A stretch of DNA of 64,000 nt from Chersky-840 sp963848335 (lineage in GTDB: Bacteria > Actinomycetota > Acidimicrobiia > Acidimicrobiales > UBA8190): positions 352,087 to 416,086 of the forward strand of contig CAWKDD010000002.1 in assembly GCA_963848335.1 (NCBI GenBank). Reading direction: 5' to 3'. Below the pieces are notes generated by a model that was given only the letters and a program-made list of their open reading frames with translations, searched no databases and was not told the origin of the DNA. Position 1 is the first letter of the stretch, and each line of letters starts with the position of its first letter. Position numbers and translations under genes: made by a program. Shown here piece after piece: positions 56,745 through 64,000 of the stretch.

Positions 56745-56933
56745 AACACCCGGTCCGGGATGGCCTCCCAGGGCCGGATTCGCCCCTATGCGGCCCCGTC
56801 GCCGGATAGGGAGCCCCAAGGGGGCCGCTCGGAAATGTTCAGCGACGCGGATACTCGCGCGGCTCGCCGTGCCGACCGGGCTACCCGACACCGACGCAAT
56901 CCTGTTGCCACTGACGGAGACACGGGGCTCGGG
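56745..56933 (+). repeat. 189-bp direct repeat, copy 1 (upstream of the glycine-rich protein)
   Basis: This stretch is almost identical to 63812-63999, differing by one substitution and one single-base indel. It lies in the upstream region of the glycine-rich surface gene. Because the indel would shift any reading frame, it is more likely regulatory than coding. A third, diverged member is at 61886-61990. Confidence 0.92.
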
Positions 56934-56935
56934 AA

Positions 56936-57003
56936 CCCCGAATACCGGTATGGCCGAGTCGTCCATTCTGACGAGGCACCCACGCCCAATGTCCCCTAGC
57001 GTG
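56936..57003 (+). promoter_or_regulatory. Candidate regulated promoter of the glycine-rich protein gene
   Basis: CCCCGAATACCGG at 56936-56948 is followed after about 50 nt by TAGCGT (56998-57003), and the ATG is another 50 nt on. The same spacing occurs before the PMP-type gene (61978, 62040, 62095). Confidence 0.45.
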
Positions 57004-57053
57004 GCGTGCCAAGCGCCTCCAACCGACGGAGCCACACGCCAGGGAGAACACCC

Positions 57054-58262
57054 ATGCGGACACTGACTCAAGCTCGACGCCCGATGCCCACGGGGATGAG
57101 ACGGTGGCTGCGTAGCGCACTGGCCGGGACGCTGTTGTTTGGGGGTGCGTCGATCGCATCTGTGGTCGCTGTCAGCGCCCTGACGGGAGGCACTGCGTCG
57201 GCCAGCTCGATAGCGACGCTCTTTTCATCCACCACTCATGGCACGTACACGGTCAGCGTTCCAGGAGGAGTGACCAGCGTCTCGATCACGGCTGTCGGTG
57301 GGACCGGTGGGATGGGGAATGCGAATAACGGTGGCCAGGGTGCGATCGTGACGGCAACCGTCGCGGTGCATCTCGGCGACCAGCTCACCGTGGCCGTGGC
57401 AAGCAACGGCGCAAACGGCAGCGGAGCCGCAGGTGGCTTCGGTGAGGGATCGGGCGGCTCTGCCGGGCCTGGCGGGTCCATTGCTGCTGGTAGCGGCGGC
57501 GGCGCATCCGCGGTCTACAGCGGATCCTCGCCGCTTGTGGTCGCAGGTGGGGGTGGGGGCGGTGGCGGTGTTGGGGATGGCGACGACGGCGGCGCAGCCG
57601 GTCAACCTGCACCAGGGGTGGGGGAAACTGAAGACTTTTGCGTTCCCTATACCCCGGCAGGTGCGGGAACCCAAACGAGTGGGGGCGCGGCCGGTTCTTG
57701 TGGCTTTGCATTTGGCGGTGGCGCCATCCCTGCAAGCAACGGTGGCTCACTTGTCGGCGGTAACGGTGGCGAGGTAGGGGTGGGCACGAGCGAAAATATT
57801 GCCGGTGGCGGAGGCGGTGGTGGGCTCTTTGGCGGTGGCGGCGGAGATATCGATGGTGGTGGTGGTGGTTCCAGCTACCCCGCCACCGATGTGACGGGGC
57901 TGGACACGACGGCGACGCCATCGGTGACCATCACCACCACTGAATTCTACATCGCCACCACGTCCCTTCCCTCCGCCACGCCGGGCACGGCCTACGGCCC
58001 GGCGACCCTCCGGGTGGCCAACCTGGGAACGAGCACCACCCCCTACGTCACCTCGCTGAAGTGGAAGAAGGTTGGCCACCTGCCAAAGGGACTGAAGCTG
58101 TCGAAGACCGGGGCGCTGTCGGGGACACCGAGTAAGAAGCTGAAGGCCGGTCTGAGTTCGGTCAAGGTCTCCGTGACCGAGACTGTCACCACCCGCAACG
58201 GCAAGAAGAAGGTCAAGACCAAGACCACGGCCCAAGCCACCATTCCCCTGACGATCACCTGA
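57054..58262 (+). CDS. Glycine-rich secreted protein with He_PIG-like C-terminus
   Basis: A 402-residue exported protein. The signal peptide (WLRSALAGTLLFGGASIASVVAVSALTGGTASA) is followed by a region typical of glycine-rich cell-wall proteins (TYTVSVPGGVTSVSITAVGGTGG), a long Gly/Ala-rich stretch with GGGGGG runs, and a C-terminal putative Ig module (SLPSATPGTAYGP then LPKGLKLSKTGALSGTP). It ends in a Lys/Thr-rich tail. No LPXTG anchor is present. Start ATG has AGGGAGAA upstream. The last 207 bp are nearly the same as in the gene at 62095. Confidence 0.82.
   Translation: MRTLTQARRPMPTGMRRWLRSALAGTLLFGGASIASVVAVSALTGGTASASSIATLFSSTTHGTYTVSVPGGVTSVSITAVGGTGGMGNANNGGQGAIVTATVAVHLGDQLTVAVASNGANGSGAAGGFGEGSGGSAGPGGSIAAGSGGGASAVYSGSSPLVVAGGGGGGGGVGDGDDGGAAGQPAPGVGETEDFCVPYTPAGAGTQTSGGAAGSCGFAFGGGAIPASNGGSLVGGNGGEVGVGTSENIAGGGGGGGLFGGGGGDIDGGGGGSSYPATDVTGLDTTATPSVTITTTEFYIATTSLPSATPGTAYGPATLRVANLGTSTTPYVTSLKWKKVGHLPKGLKLSKTGALSGTPSKKLKAGLSSVKVSVTETVTTRNGKKKVKTKTTAQATIPLTIT
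58056..58262 (+). repeat. 207-bp coding repeat, copy 1 (He_PIG module)
   Basis: These bases align with 63583-63789 without gaps and with about 13 substitutions. Several change amino acids (for example Lys to Thr and Leu to Met), so both copies seem to be under protein-level selection. Confidence 0.85.
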
Positions 58263-58626
58263 TTTACCCGTCGCGGGGTAGCGCATATCACCCGGAGTCG
58301 GATGCAGGCCACGGCCACGAAGCGCCGGAACGCGCATCCCTGTCGAGACTCCCGGCCACTGGACCCCGGCCGGTAACGTTCCGAGCCGCGAATAGGGTGC
58401 GGTTGGGACTACGCATCGAGTTGCCTGGATCGGCGCGCTTCGCCTGGCGACTTCGATAAATGGTCCAGGCGGTAGCCCCGAATACCGGGCTGCCCAGCGT
58501 GCCGCGGTTAGTAGCGTGGCTCACGATCGGGAACCGCACTCCCGGGTCGGGTCTCGACTTAGCCTTAGCCTGTCGACAGGATCATCGCTCAACGAGCCGT
58601 CGACCTGCGACGTCGCTGCCGACCGA
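58263..58626. other. Region between convergent surface genes with a promoter-like remnant
   Basis: No gene is seen. It holds CCCCGAATACCGG (58476-58488) and a TAGCGT (58514-58519) like those before the surface genes, but no plus-strand gene follows. It may be what is left of a deleted paralogue. Confidence 0.4.
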
Positions 58627-61596
58627 TCACGAGATTGTGATCGATAAGACCTTCGTAGCCGTATTTTGCATGGCGTGATGATGCTTCACCTTGATCTTCT
58701 TGTCGAGGACCTCCACCGTGAACGTCGATGACTTCGCATTCTTCTTCGGCGTACCGGAGATAACGCCAGTGTGCTTGTTCAGCTTGAGTCCTTTGGGCAG
58801 CTTCGCTCCGCCCTTGACCAGCTTCCACCTATAGGGGGGATTCCCACCGCTCGCTGCCAGAGTCTGCCCATACCCGACTCCAACTGTTCCGGGTGCCAAG
58901 GACGTGGTAGTCACGTGAAGGAAGTTTCCAACGCCCTGGCTCACTGAAAAGGTCTGCACTGTCGTTGGAGCAGCGGCGAACGTGGCGTTCCCCGTTTGGT
59001 CGGCATCAACTGTGCAGGTGCCCGTTCCGACAAACCTCACCGTGGAGCCCGACACCGTGCACACGGCGGTTGTAGCCGATGTGAAGGTAACCGGATTTCC
59101 TGATCCACCGCCCATAGCTTTCACGTTGTACGTCAGCCCGCCCACGGTGGCGTTGGTCGGAGCCGCGGAGATGAACGTGATGATCTGTGGCTGCACGGTG
59201 CCCCCAACTCCGAAACTCTGCATCGCGGTGGGGGCGGCACTATAACTTGTGTCTCCGAACTGGTCGGCGTCGATTGTGCAGGTGCCCATGGCGTTGAAGG
59301 TCACAATGCCTCCCGCGATCGAACAGACCGATGCCGTGCTCGCGTCGATGGTGAGAGTCACGGGTAGCCCCGAGGTCGCTGTGGCGACCGGCATATACGT
59401 GCCGTTGACCAAGGCGTTCGACGGAGCCGAGGAAATGAAGCTGATCGACTGCGAAGCGAGCAAGTTTAGTGTTACGGCGGTGGATGAGTAGCTGGGTGAA
59501 TAGTTCGTGCCAGAGAAGGCGAAATGATCAAAGGTGCCCGTGACCTTGGCAGCGGACGAGATCGGTTTGTACGAGTTGGTCGGTGTCCCGTTCGTTGTCA
59601 CGTCGAGCGTCCCACCGAGGGCGTAGGTGCCAGCGGTGAGGGAGCTGGCGTGCCCGCCGATCACGTCATTGGTCACGTCCAGTATCCCGGCAGAGTCCTG
59701 TGAGAAGGTACCGCTTTCAGCGACGTGCGAAGTCGCACGAACGCTGATGGTCCCGTCGTTGGTCACGGTGTAATAAAAGTAGGTCGTGGCTCCTGTGTCG
59801 ACGGTCCCGTAGTTGGTGACGGCGACATCCATGTTTGTCTGCGTAGCCACAGCGTCGATCACACCGTTGTTCACGATGGTGGCAGCGATTCCGGTTCCGC
59901 TGCCGAGTTGGTCATAGCCAGTTGTCCCGTTGGCTTCGATCTCACCACCCTTGTCCAAAGTGACCGTGCTCCCCGTTGCGGGATCGAAAAATGCCTTGCC
60001 CGCGCCCGTGAGGATGAGGGTGCCGGCGATCTCGAAGTTGGTCGGCACGATGGCGGTCGAACCAGCGTTAAGGGTGACGGTCTGTGCGGGCGAGATTCCC
60101 GGGTCGGTATCGGTGCCCGTCAGGGTGAAGCTTGTGGCAGCGGTGAACGATCCAGGGCCGGCGCTGGTATCGTCGTTCAGGATCGATTCGTACCCGAGCT
60201 TTATCGGATTACCGGTCTCGGTGCCCCCTCTAGCGAGGAACGTACATCCTCCCCCGACGGTGAATATCCCATCGTTGGTGAGGGTCCCGCCGGCATTGGT
60301 AAACGTTGCCTTAACTCCGGAAGTGGAAGTTACGTCGAGCGCGGCTCCGGCGGTAGTGGTCCCGACGGTGACGTTGCCGTTGTTGGTGAGAGCCAAGCTT
60401 CCTTGGATCGAAGTGGTGGTGGCCTCGGCGTCGATCGTGTTGTTGTTGACGATCGACGCTCCGCTCGCACCGCCAAGTGCGGTGGCGCCCGGACCGCTGG
60501 TTGTGATCTCACCGGTGATGGTCACAGTTACCCCCGAAGAGGGAGAGAACTCTGCCGCGTTGCCGCCCGCGGTGGAAGCGAGGTCTAGCGTGCCGGCGAT
60601 CTCGAAGCTCGTGGCCACCTCAGTGGTCGAGGAAGCAGCGTCCACCGTGACCGTCTGCCCCGACGAGATCCCCGGGTTGGAGGACGTGCCTGTCAGCGTA
60701 TTTCCCCCAACCAAAGTAAATGCCCCGGCCCCGGCGCTGGTGTCATCATCGAGGGTCGCACCGCCGATGAGAGTGATCGGGTTACCGGTCTCGGTGCCGT
60801 CCCTGGCGAAGAACGTCGTGGCATACCCACCACCAAGGTTGAACGTTCCGTTGTTGGTGATGGTCCCGGGGTGTGCGACGGTTCCGGCATTCGTGATAGT
60901 GCCCCCATCCATTTCAACGGTGGTGCCCGTGGCGTTGTCGATCGTGCCGTTGTTGATGACGGAGCCGGCGAACCCGGTAGTTGTCGCGTTAGCGTTGATC
61001 GTGCCGTTATTGATGATGGTGGTACCGCTGCCGCCGAGCCCCGTGGTTGTCCCGGTGGTGTTGATCTGACCGTCCACGGTCATTGTCGCTCCCGACTGCA
61101 AGTCGAGTGACGCCCCATGGGTAGCGGTGGGGGTGGGGTTGAGGGTGCCGTTCGACGCGATCTCGGATGCGCCGGTCTCGACGACTAGTGGCGACCCGAG
61201 GATCACCAGGGTTGCGGCGAAGGTGCCGCCTAGGGTAAGCGACGCGGCGTACGCTTCGGCACCGCCATCGTTCAGCGTCACCGTACCCCCGGCCAGATCG
61301 CCGATACATACGGCTGACGATGATCCGGGAACACCGTCCGACCAGTTGCCTGCTGTCGTCCACTGACCGTCTCCGCTGAGGCCCTTCCACGAGTCGCAAC
61401 CAGCGGCCTGAGAAGGGACCGCGCCGGTGATCACCGCCGCTGTGGACATAAGGCACACCACTGTTGCCAGCGCAATGATCCGGCGTCGCCGGGTTAGCCG
61501 TCGCTCGAGACCCGCGGTGACCGCGATCAGGCTGGCGGCACTATGCCAGAAACCTGCTCGTCGAGCACGACTGCGTAACCCGGATGCCGCTCGCAT
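58627..61596 (-). CDS. Large secreted beta-helix-like adhesin with Ig-like C-terminus
   Basis: A 989-residue exported protein. A long basic start leads to the signal helix (IIALATVVCLMSTAAVITGAVPSQAA). Most of the protein is made of short Gly/Thr/Asn repeats (TIINNGTINANATTT, VTNYGTVDTGATT) as in parallel beta-helix surface proteins. Near the C-terminus come two repeats of the VCTVSG-TCTIDADQ-GN-Y type (about 80 residues each) and a putative Ig module with LPKGLKLNKHTGVISGTP. ATG 61596 has AAGGAG upstream. An adhesive or surface-layer role is likely. Confidence 0.82.
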   Translation of the reverse strand: MRAASGLRSRARRAGFWHSAASLIAVTAGLERRLTRRRRIIALATVVCLMSTAAVITGAVPSQAAGCDSWKGLSGDGQWTTAGNWSDGVPGSSSAVCIGDLAGGTVTLNDGGAEAYAASLTLGGTFAATLVILGSPLVVETGASEIASNGTLNPTPTATHGASLDLQSGATMTVDGQINTTGTTTGLGGSGTTIINNGTINANATTTGFAGSVINNGTIDNATGTTVEMDGGTITNAGTVAHPGTITNNGTFNLGGGYATTFFARDGTETGNPITLIGGATLDDDTSAGAGAFTLVGGNTLTGTSSNPGISSGQTVTVDAASSTTEVATSFEIAGTLDLASTAGGNAAEFSPSSGVTVTITGEITTSGPGATALGGASGASIVNNNTIDAEATTTSIQGSLALTNNGNVTVGTTTAGAALDVTSTSGVKATFTNAGGTLTNDGIFTVGGGCTFLARGGTETGNPIKLGYESILNDDTSAGPGSFTAATSFTLTGTDTDPGISPAQTVTLNAGSTAIVPTNFEIAGTLILTGAGKAFFDPATGSTVTLDKGGEIEANGTTGYDQLGSGTGIAATIVNNGVIDAVATQTNMDVAVTNYGTVDTGATTYFYYTVTNDGTISVRATSHVAESGTFSQDSAGILDVTNDVIGGHASSLTAGTYALGGTLDVTTNGTPTNSYKPISSAAKVTGTFDHFAFSGTNYSPSYSSTAVTLNLLASQSISFISSAPSNALVNGTYMPVATATSGLPVTLTIDASTASVCSIAGGIVTFNAMGTCTIDADQFGDTSYSAAPTAMQSFGVGGTVQPQIITFISAAPTNATVGGLTYNVKAMGGGSGNPVTFTSATTAVCTVSGSTVRFVGTGTCTVDADQTGNATFAAAPTTVQTFSVSQGVGNFLHVTTTSLAPGTVGVGYGQTLAASGGNPPYRWKLVKGGAKLPKGLKLNKHTGVISGTPKKNAKSSTFTVEVLDKKIKVKHHHAMQNTATKVLSITIS

Positions 61597-61885
61597 CGCG
61601 TGTCTCCTTTGATCCCGACCCTCCCGCCATGGGGGATCTGGCCGTCAGTTCAGCATGGATTCCATATCGGTGCCCAAGAGCTGAGATTCGCCGGAGAAGT
61701 CAAGTCGGTCGGCTGGCAAGGAGCATCGCAAGCTGCGGGGGCAGAGCCGCCTAGAAGCGGGCCCATGGGGCGAGCCTGGGGTTCGGTATCACCCGGTTCA
61801 GGGTGGGCGACGAATCTTCTGCCGGAGCCGAATCAGTCCGAAGATGACGGACTCGCCTCCGACCTGACCCACGCGATATCACTCA

Positions 61886-62045
61886 GCGACGCGAATACTG
61901 CGCATGTCGCTATCCGACGCGGTTACCCGTATCCGGTGCAACCCGTCGGAGGCAGTGGAAGAAACGAGGGGCGCATACCCCCGAGTATCGTGCGGGTGAA
62001 CTCCGCAGAATCGACTATGCGTTCGCCTCGATTGTGACCTACGCT
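61886..62045 (+). promoter_or_regulatory. Diverged copy of the surface-gene upstream element and promoter
   Basis: CAGCGACGCGAATACT and the following bases align with the 3' part of the 189-bp repeat. CCCCGAGTATCG at 61978-61989 and TACGCT at 62040-62045 keep the spacing seen before 57054. The PMP-type gene starts 49 nt after TACGCT. Confidence 0.5.
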
Positions 62046-62094
62046 CAGCCGCCTCTGTCTCCTGGCGGAGGAGACCGAGTAAAGGGGACACGCC

Positions 62095-63789
62095 ATGCGG
62101 GTGGCGACCGGATCGGGCAAGCGCACCCAAGGGCGACTGCGACTCATTGCCGCCAGCCTCGTTGTTGGCCTCGCCAGTGTGGCACTGGCCGTGGTGCCGG
62201 CCCAGGTGGCCAGTGCCGCGCCGGGACACACCTATTACGTGAACTCGGCCACCGATACCGGCAGCGTCACCGACTGCACCACGTCCACCAACACCGACTG
62301 TGGCATCGACGACGCCATCGCCGCCTTCAACGCCGACACCACCCCCAACGACGCCGACACCATCGTCTTCAACTCCTCCATCGCTACCTCCACCGTGAGC
62401 ACCCCGACGGCCATCAAGAACACTACGACAGGGGTCACCCTGGCCATCAACGGAAACGGATCGAGCAGCACCGCGGTGAGCGGCGGGGGCACCAAACAAG
62501 TCTTCAACATCGCCACCGGCACCACGGTGACCGTCGCTGGCCTCACGATCGAGATGGGCAACGGCGTCGGTCTCGGCGGCGGCGGGATCTTCAACAACGG
62601 CACCGTGACTGTCACCGACAGCACCCTGTCGGGCAACCACGCGACCAACTATGGCGGCGGGATTGTGAACGTCGGCACGGCAACGATGAACGTGACCGAC
62701 AGCAGGCTGTCGGGCAATCGCGCAACCGACGGTGGCGGGATCTTCAACGACGGCGGCACGGTGACCTTGACCGACAGCACCCTGTCGAACGAGAGCGCGA
62801 CCAACTATGGCGGCGGGATCTTGAACGACGGCACGGCGACGATGACCGACAGCACCCTGTCGAACGACACCGCGGCCGCCGGCGGCGGGATCTTGAACGA
62901 CGGCACGGCGGCGATGACCGACAGCAGCCTGTCGAACGACGGCGCGACCGAGATTGGCGGCGGGATCTTGAACGACGGCACGGCGACGATGACCGACAGC
63001 ACCCTGTCGAACGACACCGCGGCCGGCGGCGGCGGGATCTTGAACAGCGGCACGGTGACCTTGACCGACGGCACCCTGTCGGGCAACAGCTCGGCCGCCT
63101 CGGGCGGCGGCGGGATCTCGAACAGCGGCACGGTGAATCTGGGCGCCACCATCGTGGCCAACAGCACCTCAGGTGACGACTGCTACAACGGCGGCACCGT
63201 CAACGACGAGGGCTACAACATTGACGACGACGGCACCTGCGGGTTCAGCGCAACCGGCAGCATCAGCGCCTCCGCCACCCTCGACGCCAGTCTGGGGATG
63301 CTCCAGAACAACGGAGGCCCCACACAGACCATCCTGCCTGCGGCCAACAGCCCGGCGGTCGGAGTCATCCCCTCGGGCACCACGCTCAACTCCGACTCGG
63401 TGTGCCCACGGACCGACCAGCGCGGCGTGCCAAGCGTTGGCAAGTGCACGATCGGTGCGGTTGAAGGAGGTTTCCTCGTTACGACCGCCTCGCTGCCCAA
63501 CGCCACACCGGGCACCGCCTATGGCCCGGTCACCTTGACGACACAAGAAGCCGGGGTGAGCGCCAGTCCCTACACGACCACGCTGAAGTGGAAGAAGGTC
63601 GGCCACCTGCCCAAGGGGCTGAAGCTGTCGAAGACCGGGGTGCTGTCGGGGACACCGAGTACGAAGCTGAAGGCCGGTATGAGTTCGGTCAAGGTTTCCG
63701 TGACCGAGACGGTCACCACCCGCAACGGCAAGAAGAAGGTCAAGACGAAGACGACGGTCCAGGCCACCATCCCCCTGACCATCACCTGA
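62095..63789 (+). CDS. Secreted PMP-type repeat protein with He_PIG-like C-terminus
   Basis: A 564-residue exported protein. The signal peptide (RLIAASLVVGLASVALAVVPAQVASA) precedes a CSLREA-like start (YYVNSATDTGSVTDCTTS). Then come about seven repeats of 23-26 residues of the form GGGILNDGTATMTDSTLSN, as in polymorphic outer-membrane and right-handed beta-helix proteins. The segment GTINLGATIVANS-type and CPRTDQRGVPSVGKCTIGAVE follows, typical of choice-of-anchor or CSLREA proteins. The C-terminus is the same He_PIG module and Lys-rich tail as in the glycine-rich protein. AAAGGGGA precedes the ATG. Confidence 0.85.
   Translation: MRVATGSGKRTQGRLRLIAASLVVGLASVALAVVPAQVASAAPGHTYYVNSATDTGSVTDCTTSTNTDCGIDDAIAAFNADTTPNDADTIVFNSSIATSTVSTPTAIKNTTTGVTLAINGNGSSSTAVSGGGTKQVFNIATGTTVTVAGLTIEMGNGVGLGGGGIFNNGTVTVTDSTLSGNHATNYGGGIVNVGTATMNVTDSRLSGNRATDGGGIFNDGGTVTLTDSTLSNESATNYGGGILNDGTATMTDSTLSNDTAAAGGGILNDGTAAMTDSSLSNDGATEIGGGILNDGTATMTDSTLSNDTAAGGGGILNSGTVTLTDGTLSGNSSAASGGGGISNSGTVNLGATIVANSTSGDDCYNGGTVNDEGYNIDDDGTCGFSATGSISASATLDASLGMLQNNGGPTQTILPAANSPAVGVIPSGTTLNSDSVCPRTDQRGVPSVGKCTIGAVEGGFLVTTASLPNATPGTAYGPVTLTTQEAGVSASPYTTTLKWKKVGHLPKGLKLSKTGVLSGTPSTKLKAGMSSVKVSVTETVTTRNGKKKVKTKTTVQATIPLTIT
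62560..63165 (+). repeat. Internal coding repeats of the PMP-type protein
   Basis: Units of about 69-78 bp beginning GGCGGCGGGATCTTGAAC are repeated. The central copies are nearly identical at DNA level, so they should recombine easily and change repeat number. Confidence 0.85.
63583..63789 (+). repeat. 207-bp coding repeat, copy 2 (He_PIG module)
   Basis: This is the second copy of the module described at 58056-58262, and it encodes the C-terminus of the PMP-type protein. Confidence 0.85.
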
Positions 63790-63811
63790 CCCACCCGGCA
63801 GCCCGCCCGGG

Positions 63812-63999
63812 AACACCCGGTCCGGGATGGCCTCCCAGGGCCGGATTCGCCCCTATGCGGCCCCGTCGCCGGATAGGGAGCCCCAAGGGGGCCGCTCGGA
63901 AATGTTCAGCGACGCGAATACTCCGCGGCTCGCCGTGCCGACCGGGCTACCCGACACCGACGCAATCCTGTTGCCACTGACGGAGACACGGGGCTCGGG
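63812..63999 (+). repeat. 189-bp direct repeat, copy 2 (at the window end)
   Basis: This is the second, nearly identical copy of 56745-56933, directly after the PMP-type gene. The window ends just before the CCCCGAATACC element would be reached. By analogy another paralogous surface gene should begin about 120 bp beyond the window. Confidence 0.92.
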
Positions 64000-64000
64000 C

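Noticed and set aside
56656..57066. A protein encoded by the 189-bp repeat
   Set aside because: The two copies differ by a one-base indel that changes the frame, and there is no ribosome binding site or conserved start.
62560..63165. CRISPR-like array
   Set aside because: The repeats are contiguous and in frame, encode the GGGI-N-GT pattern, and have no unique spacers.

Overview
The window is about 64 kb of very GC-rich DNA with dense, often overlapping genes. Gene content suggests a high-GC actinobacterium, most likely near the Acidimicrobiia; this is an inference from gene content and codon bias, because no rRNA or other phylogenetic marker is present. No rRNA, tRNA or CRISPR array was recognised.

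Layout. Positions 1-12993 carry core genes: the 3' part of ligA, a PASTA Ser/Thr kinase, a D12-class DNA methylase, an SDR, an MFS exporter, an SCP2 protein, an esterase and gatCAB. Positions 13300-40022 form a branched-chain amino acid and serine block: ilvD, ilvB-ilvN-ilvC, tldD-tldE, serC/aspC/serA, a sigma/anti-sigma pair, leuA, mscL, greA-leuC-leuD and leuB-ilvE-cimA. CimA, LeuCD, LeuB, IlvBNCD and IlvE together can make Ile (by the citramalate route), Val and Leu. Positions 40100-42739 hold a hypothetical gene, an epoxide-hydrolase-like protein and an acyl-CoA dehydrogenase. Positions 42740-53100 look like an accessory region: two tyrosine recombinases, VapBC, an excisionase-like HTH protein, a CDF transporter, a TetR regulator beside a Pip/YhgE-like membrane protein, and gene-poor DNA. 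Positions 53480-64000 hold secreted or surface proteins: an RCC1-repeat protein, a probable lipoprotein, a glycine-rich protein, a large beta-helix-like protein and a PMP-type repeat protein. The last three end in putative Ig-like (He_PIG) modules. The plus-strand members have related promoter regions, including a 189-bp stretch repeated almost perfectly at 56745 and 63812.

Regulation. The most striking signal is three apparent ribosome-mediated attenuators, ahead of ilvBNC, leuA and leuB-ilvE-cimA. Each has a -35/-10 promoter, a start codon 9-10 nt after the -10, a 12-16 residue leader peptide ending in regulatory codons, a hairpin touching the stop codon, and a terminator. The regulatory codons are Leu/Val for ilvB, Leu-Leu-Leu for leuA and Val-Ile-Val-Ile for leuB, which matches each operon's products. 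Many other genes also look leaderless, with a TAnnnT hexamer 6-11 nt before the start.

Sequence quality. At least fifteen genes are broken by single-base indels, usually in short G or C runs, and one added or removed base restores a family-typical protein. These look like sequencing or assembly errors rather than gene decay. The affected genes are annotated over their full span with the breakpoints given.
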